22,241 bases of DNA from Bacillota bacterium. GTDB lineage: Bacteria > Bacillota > Clostridia > Oscillospirales > Ruminococcaceae. The DNA lies in the NCBI GenBank assembly GCA_023391005.1, contig JAEWBS010000002.1, positions 1 to 22,241 of the forward strand. The letters run 5' to 3'. The notes below the pieces were generated by a model that ran no database searches, had not been told where the DNA came from, and saw only the letters and a program-made list of their open reading frames with translations. Of the stretch, positions 1 through 7,106 are shown in pieces (position 1 is the first letter of the stretch; every line of letters begins with the position of its first letter). Both the position numbers and the translations under genes were made by a program.

Positions 1-1077
1 GCCGACCGGCATGGCCAGCGTCATCACCGTCATCAACAGCGAAAACACCTTGCCCATCATCTCGGGGGCAATGGTTTCCTGTGTGTAGGCCATAATCGGC
101 ACGCTCATAAAGGTGCCCGAAAAGCCCATGAAGAAGCAGCAGACGACGAACAGCCAAAACCCATCAGGCGGCAGTGCGCCGCTTAAAAGCGAGGCGAGAC
201 CCAAAAGGCCGATCGCCCATGACGCCATCAGAAACCGCCTGCGCATCCCGCCCCATATGCCAATGATAACCGAGGATATCAGCAGGCCGCCTGCAAAGGC
301 AAACTCCACAAGGCTGTTGTGCCACGCGCTGCCCATAAAGTGGGTGCGCACCAGCAGCGGGAACAGCGACCCCAGCGGCATGTAGAGAACGTTCATGAGC
401 AACAGCGGGACAAACACCGCCATCAACGGCTTGTTGGCCCGCATGGCCCCAAAGCCCAGCTTCATATCCGAAAGCATATGCATCCGCTCGCCGGTCTGGG
501 GAATGTCGGGAATCGAGACAAACAGCAAGCAGACGATGGCGAAGGCGGCGCCTAAAATGTCGATGAGCATCACGCCCGCAATGGGCAGAAAGCCCATGGC
601 CGCGGCGCCCAGAACGGGTCCGAGCATGGCGGAGACGGAGTTGATCAAATTGCCCCAGCCCCCGGCCTTGGTCAGCATTTCAGGCGGAACCAGCATCGGA
701 ATGGCCGCCTGCATGGCGGGCCCGTGGAAGGTGTTGCCTAAGCCGCGCATAAACAGTATGATATAGATAAACCAGATGGGGGGCGATTCGGTCAGTAGAA
801 ACGCCCCGCCGAGAATAACGCTCGACAGAGCCACGAGGCCGTCGGCGGCAATCATGACGGTTCGGCGGTTATATCGGTCGATCCACACGCCCGCAAACGG
901 CCCGATCAACATGTTTGGCAGAAAGGTGGCGATTGATGAAATGGTCAGCGTGACGGCCGACTCGGTCTGAACGGTGAGCCACCAGATAACGGCGAACTGC
1001 ACAACGGCCGAGCCCAGCAGCGAAAATGCCTGCCCGGCATATATAATGGCAAATTGCTTTTTCCAACTTGTATTCAT
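1..1077 (-). CDS. MFS efflux transporter, Mef/EntS type (C-terminus beyond the window)
   Basis: An open frame of 359 codons starts at an ATG at 1075-1077 behind a TATAAGGAG ribosome site and runs off the left edge without a stop, so the C-terminus is missing. The product begins MNTSWKKQFAIIYAGQAFSL and is almost wholly hydrophobic helices. The loop after helix 2 carries the MFS motif-A pattern G-x3-D-R-Y-N-R-R (about residues 64-72). The start resembles the Mef(A)/EntS branch of drug:H+ antiporters, which export macrolides or siderophores across the cytoplasmic membrane. Substrate cannot be read from sequence. The long leader with a six-codon ORF and two terminator-like hairpins suggests induction by ribosome-targeting drugs, which would favour an antibiotic efflux role (inference). 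Confidence 0.85.
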   Translation of the reverse strand, partial: MNTSWKKQFAIIYAGQAFSLLGSAVVQFAVIWWLTVQTESAVTLTISSIATFLPNMLIGPFAGVWIDRYNRRTVMIAADGLVALSSVILGGAFLLTESPPIWFIYIILFMRGLGNTFHGPAMQAAIPMLVPPEMLTKAGGWGNLINSVSAMLGPVLGAAAMGFLPIAGVMLIDILGAAFAIVCLLFVSIPDIPQTGERMHMLSDMKLGFGAMRANKPLMAVFVPLLLMNVLYMPLGSLFPLLVRTHFMGSAWHNSLVEFAFAGGLLISSVIIGIWGGMRRRFLMASWAIGLLGLASLLSGALPPDGFWLFVVCCFFMGFSGTFMSVPIMAYTQETIAPEMMGKVFSLLMTVMTLAMPVG

Positions 1078-1095
1078 TGTAAATCTCCTTATAGA

Positions 1096-1236
1096 AAATT
1101 AGAAACGGACAATGCTTAAAAACAGCATTGTCCGTGCAAAAAGACATCATTCTACAAGGCATATCTAAAACAGATAGGCATCCCTGTGAATTCATGTCTT
1201 TAAGCACAACATACCAAGCCCTCTCTCGCAAGGGCT
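1096..1236 (-). promoter_or_regulatory. Attenuator-like leader hairpins of the MFS gene
   Basis: Reading along the minus strand there are three dyads. A 6-bp stem (AGCCCT at 1217-1222 against AGGGCT at 1231-1236) lies just after the leader peptide. A long imperfect stem closes with AAAGACAT/ATGTCTTT (1194-1201 with 1140-1147) and runs into TTTTT. A perfect 11-bp stem (1106-1116 with 1124-1134, 7-nt loop) is followed by a T-rich tract just before the ribosome site. Two hairpins with T tails between promoter and start codon fit transcription attenuation. The alternative pairings that would act as antiterminator were not folded. Confidence 0.5.
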
Positions 1237-1252
1237 CTGCCTCAAAGACGAA

Positions 1253-1273
1253 TTACAGGAATATAAATGCCAT
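1253..1273 (-). CDS. Six-codon leader peptide (MAFIFL)
   Basis: ATG GCA TTT ATA TTC CTG TAA lies about 25 nt after the predicted transcription start of the MFS gene and has a GAGG ribosome site seven bases upstream (1281-1284). It is followed by hairpins and then the efflux gene. Short hydrophobic leader peptides (for example MYLIFM upstream of msrD) stall drug-bound ribosomes and relieve attenuation in Firmicutes. The resemblance in length, hydrophobicity and position is visible. A stalling function is inferred. Confidence 0.55.
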   Translation of the reverse strand: MAFIFL

Positions 1274-1304
1274 ACCGCTACCTCGTTTTTTAGATTACTG
1301 ATAT

Positions 1305-1333
1305 ATTTTAACATAAGATATACGTAAATACAA
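1305..1333 (-). promoter_or_regulatory. Predicted sigma-A promoter of the MFS leader
   Basis: On the minus strand TTGTAT (1328-1333) and TAAAAT (1305-1310) are separated by exactly 17 bases. This puts transcription start near 1298 and gives a leader of about 220 nt. Confidence 0.5.
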
Positions 1334-1801
1334 GTTGAAACGTTTTCATGCTGTATATCGATGCGAGAGCCGATGAAAACGGCCAAAAGAAGTTTTTCGC
1401 CAAGCGGGACGGGCCTATATCCTGACCGCCAAATTGAGTTGCCTCGCATGATGTTGATCATCTCAATCCTTATTGATCAGGCTGCACGATTTTTATATAA
1501 TGCTTATAGTATTCTCTCCGATTCCAGTTATCCATGTCAAACAAGTGAAAATTGATTGATAGCCCCTTAGTCAAGTATCCTATCATAGGCCAAGGCTATT
1601 CCTGTTTGGCTGCGGGATGAATCAGCTTTTTAAACTATCACACTGTGCCGGCTCAGTAAAAGGCACCACATCTCCTTTGGAGAGGTTAACTCTTCTTTGA
1701 TGGGAAGTTATGCCTTTCTGTAAGCACGGAAAAGAGATTTTTAAAATAACAGCAGCTTATAGCCCGACCGACAAATTAGAATTTGAAAGAGGGATCTTGT
1801 C
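1334..1801. other. Intergenic stretch without a convincing gene
   Basis: No reading frame here has a ribosome site and protein-like composition. The one structure seen is an inverted repeat, CGTTTTCAT (1341-1349) with ATGAAAACG (1373-1381), just upstream of the MFS promoter, which could be an operator. A 25-codon frame from 1349 reads MLYIDARADENGQ and may be a gene relic, but it has no ribosome site. Confidence 0.4.
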
Positions 1802-2242
1802 TTGGAAAATATAGTGTTTCGGGAAGCAACCGAAAAAGACCTGCCGCAAATTATTGATTTGCAAATGAGAATATTTGACGGCGAACAAAAAATCCCGCCT
1901 GATGATATATCAGAATTTTTGATCCGAAAGCCACAATGTTGGTGCGCTGTTCTTAACGATATTGTTATAGGTGCTGTCGCTGCATGGAAAGAGGATAACA
2001 TCGTACATTGGGGACGATTCGTTACAGACCCCGACTATAGAGGACACCGCATTGGTACGCAAATAGCACGGTTATCGTGATGATTTGTTTGCACAAGGGA
2101 TTGATGAAATCTATATGGATGCCAGCGATGTGACAGCGAAAATAGTATGCAAAATGGGTGGCAGATAGTTGGTGAGCCTAAGCCGTTCTATGTGGGAACG
2201 GTTACCCCTGTTGTTTTACGAAAAGGTAGCTATCGTTATTAA
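1802..2242 (+). pseudogene. GNAT-family N-acetyltransferase, two frameshifts
   Basis: A TTG start at 1802 behind GAGGGAT opens a frame beginning MENIVFREATEKDLPQI, typical of the GNAT N-terminus. It contains the acetyl-CoA binding region RGHRIGTQIAR (motif R-G-x2-I-G) near residues 80-90 and stops at 2078-2080. The natural continuation is in another frame (DDLFAQGIDEIYMDASD from 2081) and then a third (QIVGEPKPFYVGTVTP, ending at TAA 2240-2242). One extra base near 2075-2081 and one missing base near 2155-2160 restore a single protein of about 146 residues. Both errors could be real decay or assembly errors. The product should be inactive as written. Confidence 0.75.
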
Positions 2243-2267
2243 ATTCCTGTTTATCTGTTTGACTGGA

Positions 2268-2350
2268 TGAGTCTTATCATGCCGCATTGAATATATAAAA
2301 AAGACATAACATCTCCTTGGCGGAAATGCTATGTCTTTTTGGAGCAACAG
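2268..2350 (-). repeat. Terminator-promoter repeat, copy A
   Basis: On the minus strand the unit runs TTGCTCC-AAAAAGACATAGC, stem, then ATGTCTTTTTTATAT, and continues into an AATGCGGCATGATA segment. The hairpin lies about 60 bases beyond the DUF1905 gene stop and should terminate it. It matches copy B at about 51 of 57 positions (2294-2350 against 2761-2817). Confidence 0.65.
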
Positions 2351-2408
2351 AATAATGCAAGCTCATAACTTGACCCACATTGGAATTTGTCGGCCTGTCT
2401 TTGGTATT

Positions 2409-2684
2409 TTAATTTTTTACCCGTTCCCTCAAAGTCACGTGAACCATATCACCTTGCTGTTTCGCAATTTTTGAACGAATATCTTTGCGCAAACCGATGA
2501 TATAGAATGGCGTACCCATTTTCATAACCTGTCCGTCATAAGGTTCGCCGTCAAACGTAGCATGAACAAGTACACGTCCCTTGCCGAACTCCGCCCTTAC
2601 ATCAAAGGGGATTTCTACATATGCGCCGTCTATGTCAGAAACCTTATGAATAATTGCATCAAATTCATATATTTGGGGATTCAT
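2409..2684 (-). CDS. DUF1905 domain protein
   Basis: The start is the ATG at 2682-2684, behind GGAGGTTTTAT, not the further upstream ATG, which has no ribosome site. The 91-residue product begins MNPQIYEFDAIIHKVSDIDG and has the DUF1905 pattern: an E-F-D-A-x-I beta strand, then G-A-Y-V-E-I-P-F-D-V, then R-V-x-V-x-A-T-F-D-G and a final beta strand around residues 58-68 (GTPFYIIGLRKDIR). The family is a small beta-rich fold found alone or fused to YdeI-like domains; its biochemical role is unknown. The gene stands alone between two copies of the terminator-promoter repeat, the right-hand one supplying a possible promoter (2742-2769). Confidence 0.8.
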   Translation of the reverse strand: MNPQIYEFDAIIHKVSDIDGAYVEIPFDVRAEFGKGRVLVHATFDGEPYDGQVMKMGTPFYIIGLRKDIRSKIAKQQGDMVHVTLRERVKN

Positions 2685-2734
2685 ATAAAACCTCCGTCTT
2701 CGATAAATTCCTAATTTATTTGTTTGGCTGAACC

Positions 2735-2817
2735 TTGAATCTATATACCACGCTTTATTACATAAAAAAGACATAACATTCCCTTGACGGAAATACTATG
2801 TCTTTTTGGAGCAATAG
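2735..2817 (-). repeat. Terminator-promoter repeat, copy B
   Basis: This lies between the S51 peptidase gene stop (2840) and the DUF1905 gene. On the minus strand the hairpin (GACATAGTATTTCC with GGGAATGTTATGTC) ends in TTTTTT. That tract doubles as a weak -35 in front of TATATA (2742-2747) at 16 bases. It should therefore terminate the peptidase gene and start the DUF1905 gene. Confidence 0.65.
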
Positions 2818-2839
2818 TAAAAAAGGATTTTATCATCAT

Positions 2840-3445
2840 TCAAATTATGCTGTACTTACTTGATTCAATAAGAATACCTTGACCATCGTCTAACCTGATT
2901 ACCTTATGGCCCACATCTTCTTCATACTTCCTTGCACATTCTTCAAATCTCTCGAAGCGGGATAGAAATCTGCTATAATGCGGGAGTATTTCAATATCTG
3001 TTAAACGAAACCCTGACAAATCAAACAAATTGACATCATTATTCATTTCGGGACTATATTGTGCAACTAAACGGATGCTATTTTGCAGAACAATTGAACC
3101 AGCACTGACACCAATCAGTATTTTTGACTCGGCCAATTCTTTCAATATATTGCCGCAACCAGAGTTTTTCATTGATTTTAGCAAATAAAAGGGATTCCCG
3201 CCGTTTATTTCGATAAGGTCATACTGTAGTAATAGTCTTGGGTCTTGAAGGTCAAAATCAAAATAATCCGAACTTAGCCCTAAAGAATGCAATTCTTCTT
3301 TTAACTTTGGAATATGCCAATCGTTTTCCTTGTATCCGACAGAAGCAGTCGTAACGATAACTGCCTTGCTTAATCCGTCAGTAATTGGACGCAATGCATC
3401 AATTAACGCTTGGGATGATAGGCCATTTGAAGTCAGAATAAGCAT
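2840..3445 (-). CDS. Peptidase E-like protein (family S51)
   Basis: A 201-residue product starts at ATG 3443-3445 behind a GGGGG ribosome site. The S51 fold is recognisable: the I-N-G-G-N loop (residues 80-84), the nucleophile elbow G-V-S-A-G-S with Ser114, and the L-P-H-Y-S segment with candidate catalytic His156. S51 enzymes are cytoplasmic serine exopeptidases such as dipeptidase E (PepE, Asp-X substrates) and cyanophycinase. The short length and lack of extensions favour a PepE-like dipeptidase, though exact specificity is not readable. The gene has its own TATAAT (3486-3491) next to hairpin copy C and is terminated by copy B. Confidence 0.8.
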   Translation of the reverse strand: MLILTSNGLSSQALIDALRPITDGLSKAVIVTTASVGYKENDWHIPKLKEELHSLGLSSDYFDFDLQDPRLLLQYDLIEINGGNPFYLLKSMKNSGCGNILKELAESKILIGVSAGSIVLQNSIRLVAQYSPEMNNDVNLFDLSGFRLTDIEILPHYSRFLSRFERFEECARKYEEDVGHKVIRLDDGQGILIESSKYSII

Positions 3446-3483
3446 ACTCGGGACCCCCTATAATGATTCATCATCTTTGGCAA

Positions 3484-3560
3484 CTATTATATCACGCTTT
3501 AAACATATAAAAAAGACGCAGCTTCCCCTCGGTGGAAAGCTATGTTTTTTGGGAGCAGAG
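3484..3560 (-). repeat. Terminator-promoter repeat, copy C
   Basis: This is the most diverged of the three copies. On the minus strand CTGCTCCCAAAAAACATAGC leads a GC-richer stem into TTTTTTATATG. An AAAGCGTGATATAAT segment follows and contains the -10 (3486-3491) of the S51 gene. The AAAGCGTG-TATA part is shared with copy B, so the repeat is longer than the hairpin alone. Confidence 0.55.
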
Positions 3561-3679
3561 CCGCAAAAAAGATTTTTGTATGTGTCCCTCGATCGAGAGG
3601 GAGGGGGCGTGTGTGGGGGAACCATAGGTTCCTACCGCACATTGAGCGACCGAAGGGAGCGGATTCCCCGCCGCGGCGG

Positions 3680-3733
3680 TGCTCCAGATATATAAAGGCC
3701 AGTCCGAAGACTGGCCTTTATATATCTGGAGCA
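3680..3733 (-). terminator. Displaced tRNA-Gly terminator (25-bp perfect hairpin, UUCG loop)
   Basis: A perfect 25-bp inverted repeat (3680-3704 with 3709-3733) has a 4-base loop, TTCG on the minus strand. The inner stem AAGGCCAGTC-TTCG-GACTGGCCTT is followed by TTATATAT. On the minus strand it begins with TGCTCCA, the last bases of tRNA-Gly, so it is most likely the original terminator of the tRNA gene. Integration has moved it about 16 kb from that gene. Confidence 0.75.
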
Positions 3734-3749
3734 GGTAACGGGATTCGAA
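3727..3749 (-). other. Left attachment site core
   Basis: The 23 bases equal the 3' end of tRNA-Gly plus CCA found at 19987-20009. Identity stops at both ends (c against t on the left, a against c on the right). This is the fragment left at the far end after site-specific integration into the tRNA gene. Confidence 0.9.
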
Positions 3750-3862
3750 AGCGGGGTTTGGCTTTTGGCGAGATTAAGGAACATTAAATAAATCTGATTA
3801 TAATGAGGTTTTTCGCGTCTGACTTATTGTAACTCGGCACACCATTTAATAGCCTTTTGTGA

Positions 3863-3888
3863 AAATAAACAGCAAATAAACAGCAAAA
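3863..3888 (+). repeat. Arm-type direct repeats, left end
   Basis: Two tandem copies of AAACAGCAAA lie 114 bases inside the left core. The 26-base block is repeated with one change at 19895-19920 beside the right core, in the same orientation. Paired short direct repeats on both arms of attP are typical integrase arm-binding sites. Confidence 0.6.
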
Positions 3889-3971
3889 TAAAACATTAAC
3901 TTCTCGGTTGGCTTGTTTAAAAGTATAATCTCTTGCCTTAGATAGCCTTTTAAGGCTGTTAGCAAAATCTT

Positions 3972-5987
3972 CTACAAAAGCTTATTTTTAAACTGTTTGA
4001 CTTGATATTGTCTTGATACCCGTAGAACAAATCCGCTATAAGCTCCACACAAATTAGATTTCATTACTCCTAAAAATATAGCTGTCACAAAAGATATGGT
4101 AGCGGACATTATTTTAATTGCCCCAAACCAGTTAGACAATGCAGGTATAAATTGCAATAGAACTGCAATGAAAGCAAAAAATGCAATTGCTATAGGCGCA
4201 TATGTATTAACTACCTTTTTAGCTGTTTCTTCCGCAATCTGTTTCGCTTTTGTAATTTCAGAAATCTGGCTCTGTTCCCCTTCTTTTATTTCTTGCTCAA
4301 GCTTTTCAATCTGTATCCTTTGTTCGTACTGAGAAGTCTTCAAGCTCCCAATAAGCTCTTCTTTTTCTCGAAGGGTATTCACAAGGGGTTTCTGTATGTC
4401 TGCTTTTATATCCTCAAGTATTTGGTCAAGAGTATCATCTTTGAAAGCCGCTTCTTCGTTTAAAGTGGCCTTTTGAATATAATTATTTTCATAGGCATAT
4501 TGACGGAGCAAGAGATAATCGCTATTTTTAATACCTTTTTCATCTTGCAAACGCTTTAGCTCATATAAAAATTTTTCCATTACTTCGCGAGAAAGTGTTG
4601 TAGCAGCACTACAATCTGCCAGCAATTTTAATTTGCTGATCCCCTCCATTTTATCCGATGGAGTACTTAGCCAGACCATAGTACCTAAATAGTAATCAGT
4701 TACGCAGGGCGATTTGTGATTTTTACTATCCCACCAATATTCACTCGTAAACCTTCGACTAACATACGCAAGTGTAGAATTACTTGTGATAAACATATAG
4801 CCAAGGCTACTGTACGAACGTGCGCTCTTTGTACCCCAAAGCTTTACAATGTTCTCGATTGAGCGAATATCATAATCAATAGTCGTTTGATTTTTATCTG
4901 CATTGTATTGAGGGTTATTATACTTATATGCCTCAATAAGTTTTGCTTTTAGTTTAATAACATCAATTTGGGCTGTACGATGAACGAGATGGTAGTACTC
5001 TTTATTATCAACTGAAATGCCCATTTCAGCTAATTTTCCTTCTAAAGTTGATCTAAACAATTCAACTTGCGTTTTACTAAATTTCCTTTTTACAAAACTA
5101 AGTAAGGCCGGGTTAGCATAAATGGGATTATAAGCAGAATTTTCAATCCATTTAACGCAGTCTGCAATTATACCTGAAATTTCATCAAATGTATGTTGAA
5201 AAATCATGTACGTAGGATTTAATGTTGAGGTGAAATTAGAAAACATTTCAACATAAGCTTCCCTCAGTTCTGTAGTTTGCAACCCTAACAACCTTAAAAT
5301 AATTGGCGTATCAAGATATAAAACTATATCTGAAAATTCTTGCGCGCGCGTTTCTGTAGGTTCATCAAAAGTTAGAGCAGATACAATAAGATAAGACATA
5401 GCAAGTCTGCGAACTATATCGAATAATTGTAGATCAGTACTTGCAATTGTCTGAATAAAATTCCCCATTAAATATAGATTTCTGTTTGATGAAACTTTTT
5501 CATTTTCTGAATTGCTATAGTCACCTGAAACAGTACGTGGTGAATACTCATCTAAGAAACTAATAAAGATATCTATAGCTTCATCCTTAGATAATATAAT
5601 ACTATATTCCTGTTTGACAAAATTAACAAATCGGGTTAAGAAAGCATCTATTTTAAACTGATTTTCACTTTGTTCGCTTAAAAAAGATAACTTTTGCATT
5701 TCAGAAATTATCGGTAAAAATCTTCCGTCTTGTGATGCTTTTATAAGTCCGTGGGCTACTGCTTTTGAAAGAATAGATTGCATTGGTGCTCGAGTTATAT
5801 TAATTCCAAACTCATCTTTAAAATCTTTTACTACGGTTCCAATATCAATTGCTTCATAATTCTTTTTTAATACAAGAGTTGCCACGAAAGGTAAAAATGA
5901 AGAGATATAATCTTGAGATAAAAGATTTGACTCCATGAGAGCAAGGCTTGCCAATGTTTTTGAATTGTTGCCTTTTATAGCCAGCAT
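3972..5987 (-). CDS. Unknown cargo protein: winged-helix-like, PIN-like, coiled coil, two TM helices
   Basis: A 671-residue product starts behind AGGAGGGGAAAAT. I do not recognise the family. Residues 30-95 look like a winged helix. Residues 218-440 have PIN-nuclease-like features: strand-Asp (LYLDTP, Asp226), F-D-E-I (Glu269), acidic T-I-D-Y-D (371-373) and the strand-end F-I-T-S-N (399-403). Residues 535-595 form a Glu/Lys-rich coiled coil, and two hydrophobic helices follow (about 597-615 and 625-642). A membrane-tethered RNase with a sensor region is inferred. Its own promoter, AT-richness and place beside att mark it as cargo, possibly antiphage. The N-terminal start MLAIKG is supported by the ribosome site. 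Confidence 0.7.
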   Translation of the reverse strand: MLAIKGNNSKTLASLALMESNLLSQDYISSFLPFVATLVLKKNYEAIDIGTVVKDFKDEFGINITRAPMQSILSKAVAHGLIKASQDGRFLPIISEMQKLSFLSEQSENQFKIDAFLTRFVNFVKQEYSIILSKDEAIDIFISFLDEYSPRTVSGDYSNSENEKVSSNRNLYLMGNFIQTIASTDLQLFDIVRRLAMSYLIVSALTFDEPTETRAQEFSDIVLYLDTPIILRLLGLQTTELREAYVEMFSNFTSTLNPTYMIFQHTFDEISGIIADCVKWIENSAYNPIYANPALLSFVKRKFSKTQVELFRSTLEGKLAEMGISVDNKEYYHLVHRTAQIDVIKLKAKLIEAYKYNNPQYNADKNQTTIDYDIRSIENIVKLWGTKSARSYSSLGYMFITSNSTLAYVSRRFTSEYWWDSKNHKSPCVTDYYLGTMVWLSTPSDKMEGISKLKLLADCSAATTLSREVMEKFLYELKRLQDEKGIKNSDYLLLRQYAYENNYIQKATLNEEAAFKDDTLDQILEDIKADIQKPLVNTLREKEELIGSLKTSQYEQRIQIEKLEQEIKEGEQSQISEITKAKQIAEETAKKVVNTYAPIAIAFFAFIAVLLQFIPALSNWFGAIKIMSATISFVTAIFLGVMKSNLCGAYSGFVLRVSRQYQVKQFKNKLL

Positions 5988-6064
5988 ATTTTCCCCTCCT
6001 AAAATATTAATGTTTAGTTAATCTGTCTAGGTTTATTAAGGGTTTTCAAGGATAATCTTCCACC

Positions 6065-6093
6065 ATTATACAAATTATCACAACATATTACAA
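6065..6093 (-). promoter_or_regulatory. Predicted promoter of the 671-residue cargo gene
   Basis: On the minus strand TTGTAA (6088-6093) and a perfect TATAAT (6065-6070) are 17 bases apart. Start near 6058 gives a leader of about 70 nt. It lies downstream of the terminator at 6111-6145, so the gene is an independent unit. Confidence 0.6.
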
Positions 6094-6110
6094 GTTTCAA
6101 ATTCTAATCA

Positions 6111-6145
6111 AAAAAAAGGGGCTTCCTGATATTTCAGGAGGCCCC
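6111..6145 (-). terminator. Rho-independent terminator of the sigma/terS-like block
   Basis: A 12-bp stem with one C-A mismatch (6134-6145 with 6118-6129) and a 4-base loop is followed on the minus strand by seven T. It sits 15 bases after the last gene of the block. Confidence 0.85.
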
Positions 6146-6160
6146 TTCGTCCTTATTAAA

Positions 6161-6820
6161 TTACAACCCCGCCTCCGTCCTCCATGTCTCCATCTCAAAC
6201 GGGTTTTCAAACTTAGCCGGGTTATATGTATCGCCTAGGGCCTCACACAGTTCATAGTAGGGCTTGGCAATCTGCTCAACACCGTACTTGACGGCTTTAA
6301 CCTTCTCCGAGCGTTCCAGCATTTTCCCCATGAGTGCTGGGACATCAGGGAGAAGCTTCTCAACAGCCTGCACAGCAAAGTCATTACCGGCCTTGCGGTA
6401 AGCCTCGGCAATAGCGCGAAGGGAAATATAATCGCCCCGGAATTCGCCCGCTGTGGCGATCGCCTGCGCCCTATCAACGTGTTCCCCGCTCAACTCAATG
6501 ACCTTGAACAGGTTTTGCAGGGCGGCGCTGCTGGCGTTGGGCCATTCCTTGGCCATTTCCGCATTCTTGGCTATAAGCTGCTCGGTGCGCTCTACAAGCT
6601 GCTCATGCAGGGCAGTGAGATCAGCGCGGGCGGCAGCCTCTTCCTCTTGGGCGACCTTCAACTTCGACATAGCATCGTGCACAGAAATGCCGTAGGCCTT
6701 GGCCGTCTCGGCTGCCTGCGCCTTATACTGGCTCATGCGCTCGATATAAAGCTGCTGCCGGTCGTGCATGCCGGCAAGGGTTGCGTGAATGTCGGAAAGA
6801 TACGGAGCTAATTTACTCAT
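6161..6820 (-). CDS. Coiled-coil protein of unknown function
   Basis: The second of two close ATGs (6818-6820) is preferred. GGGAG lies 10 bases before it and only one base before the first, and it overlaps the upstream stop in the pattern ATGAGTAA. The 219-residue product is nearly all helical, soluble and Ala/Glu-rich, with a likely coiled coil at about residues 15-95. It ends in an acidic, Phe/Trp-containing tail (NPFEMETWRTEAGL). I do not recognise the family. The place at the end of a sigma factor/small-terminase-like block and the scaffold-like composition would fit a particle-assembly or capsid-redirecting role, but that is only inference. No signal peptide or membrane segment is seen. 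Confidence 0.75.
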   Translation of the reverse strand: MSKLAPYLSDIHATLAGMHDRQQLYIERMSQYKAQAAETAKAYGISVHDAMSKLKVAQEEEAAARADLTALHEQLVERTEQLIAKNAEMAKEWPNASSAALQNLFKVIELSGEHVDRAQAIATAGEFRGDYISLRAIAEAYRKAGNDFAVQAVEKLLPDVPALMGKMLERSEKVKAVKYGVEQIAKPYYELCEALGDTYNPAKFENPFEMETWRTEAGL

Positions 6821-7106
6821 GGTTTTCATTCTCCCTTAAAATTTTTGATATGTCATCAATTATAACCGCACACCCGCGCGGCGGGTTTCGTACAACGCTT
6901 TCATCAATGAACAGGCTATTGAAATCAACCGTGGAGCCGGGCGGCTGATTCTCAAAGTTCCAAAAGCTACCGCTTCTGTCTTGGCTCATTCTCATATAGC
7001 GCCCATCGGACAGCTCTTCCACGATAATAACTGCATCGGCTGCCGTCTGCGTCTGCTGCCTGATTCGCTCTAACCGGCTGATTATTTGCGCATAGTTTTT
7101 AGGCAT
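6813..7106 (-). CDS. Small hypothetical protein
   Basis: The ATG at 7104-7106 follows GGAGGGGGCGATTACA and overlaps the stop of the gene before it (ATGCCTAA), so this start is chosen over an upstream in-frame ATG inside that gene. The 97-residue product begins MPKNYAQIISRLERIRQQTQ, a helix, followed by beta-rich sequence with I-I-V-E-E-L-S-D-G-R-Y and an acidic C-terminal I-I-D-D-I-S-K helix. I do not recognise it. Its tight coupling to the genes on both sides says it is translated with the sigma/terS-like block. Confidence 0.7.
   Translation of the reverse strand: MPKNYAQIISRLERIRQQTQTAADAVIIVEELSDGRYMRMSQDRSGSFWNFENQPPGSTVDFNSLFIDESVVRNPPRGCAVIIDDISKILRENENHE

Larger units (their letters stand above)
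3561..3971. other. Gene-free stretch around the left att site
   Basis: No gene is seen. From left to right it holds a GC-rich chromosomal segment with a TCCCTC/GAGGGA dyad near 3585-3602, the 25-bp hairpin, the att core, the arm-type repeats, and about 80 AT-rich bases downstream of the 671-residue cargo gene containing a small AGCCTT/AAGGCT palindrome. Confidence 0.5.

Noticed and set aside
869..1231. A 120-codon minus-strand frame at the MFS start
   Set aside because: It runs out of frame through the MFS gene and its own attenuator hairpins. The MFS frame is far more protein-like.
1361..1555. A 64-codon plus-strand frame in the left intergenic region
   Set aside because: Low-quality composition, no ribosome site, no recognisable family.
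2268..3560. Integron gene-cassette array with attC sites
   Set aside because: The repeats lack the GTTRRRY and RYYYAAC core sites, carry T-runs like terminators, and no integron integrase is present.
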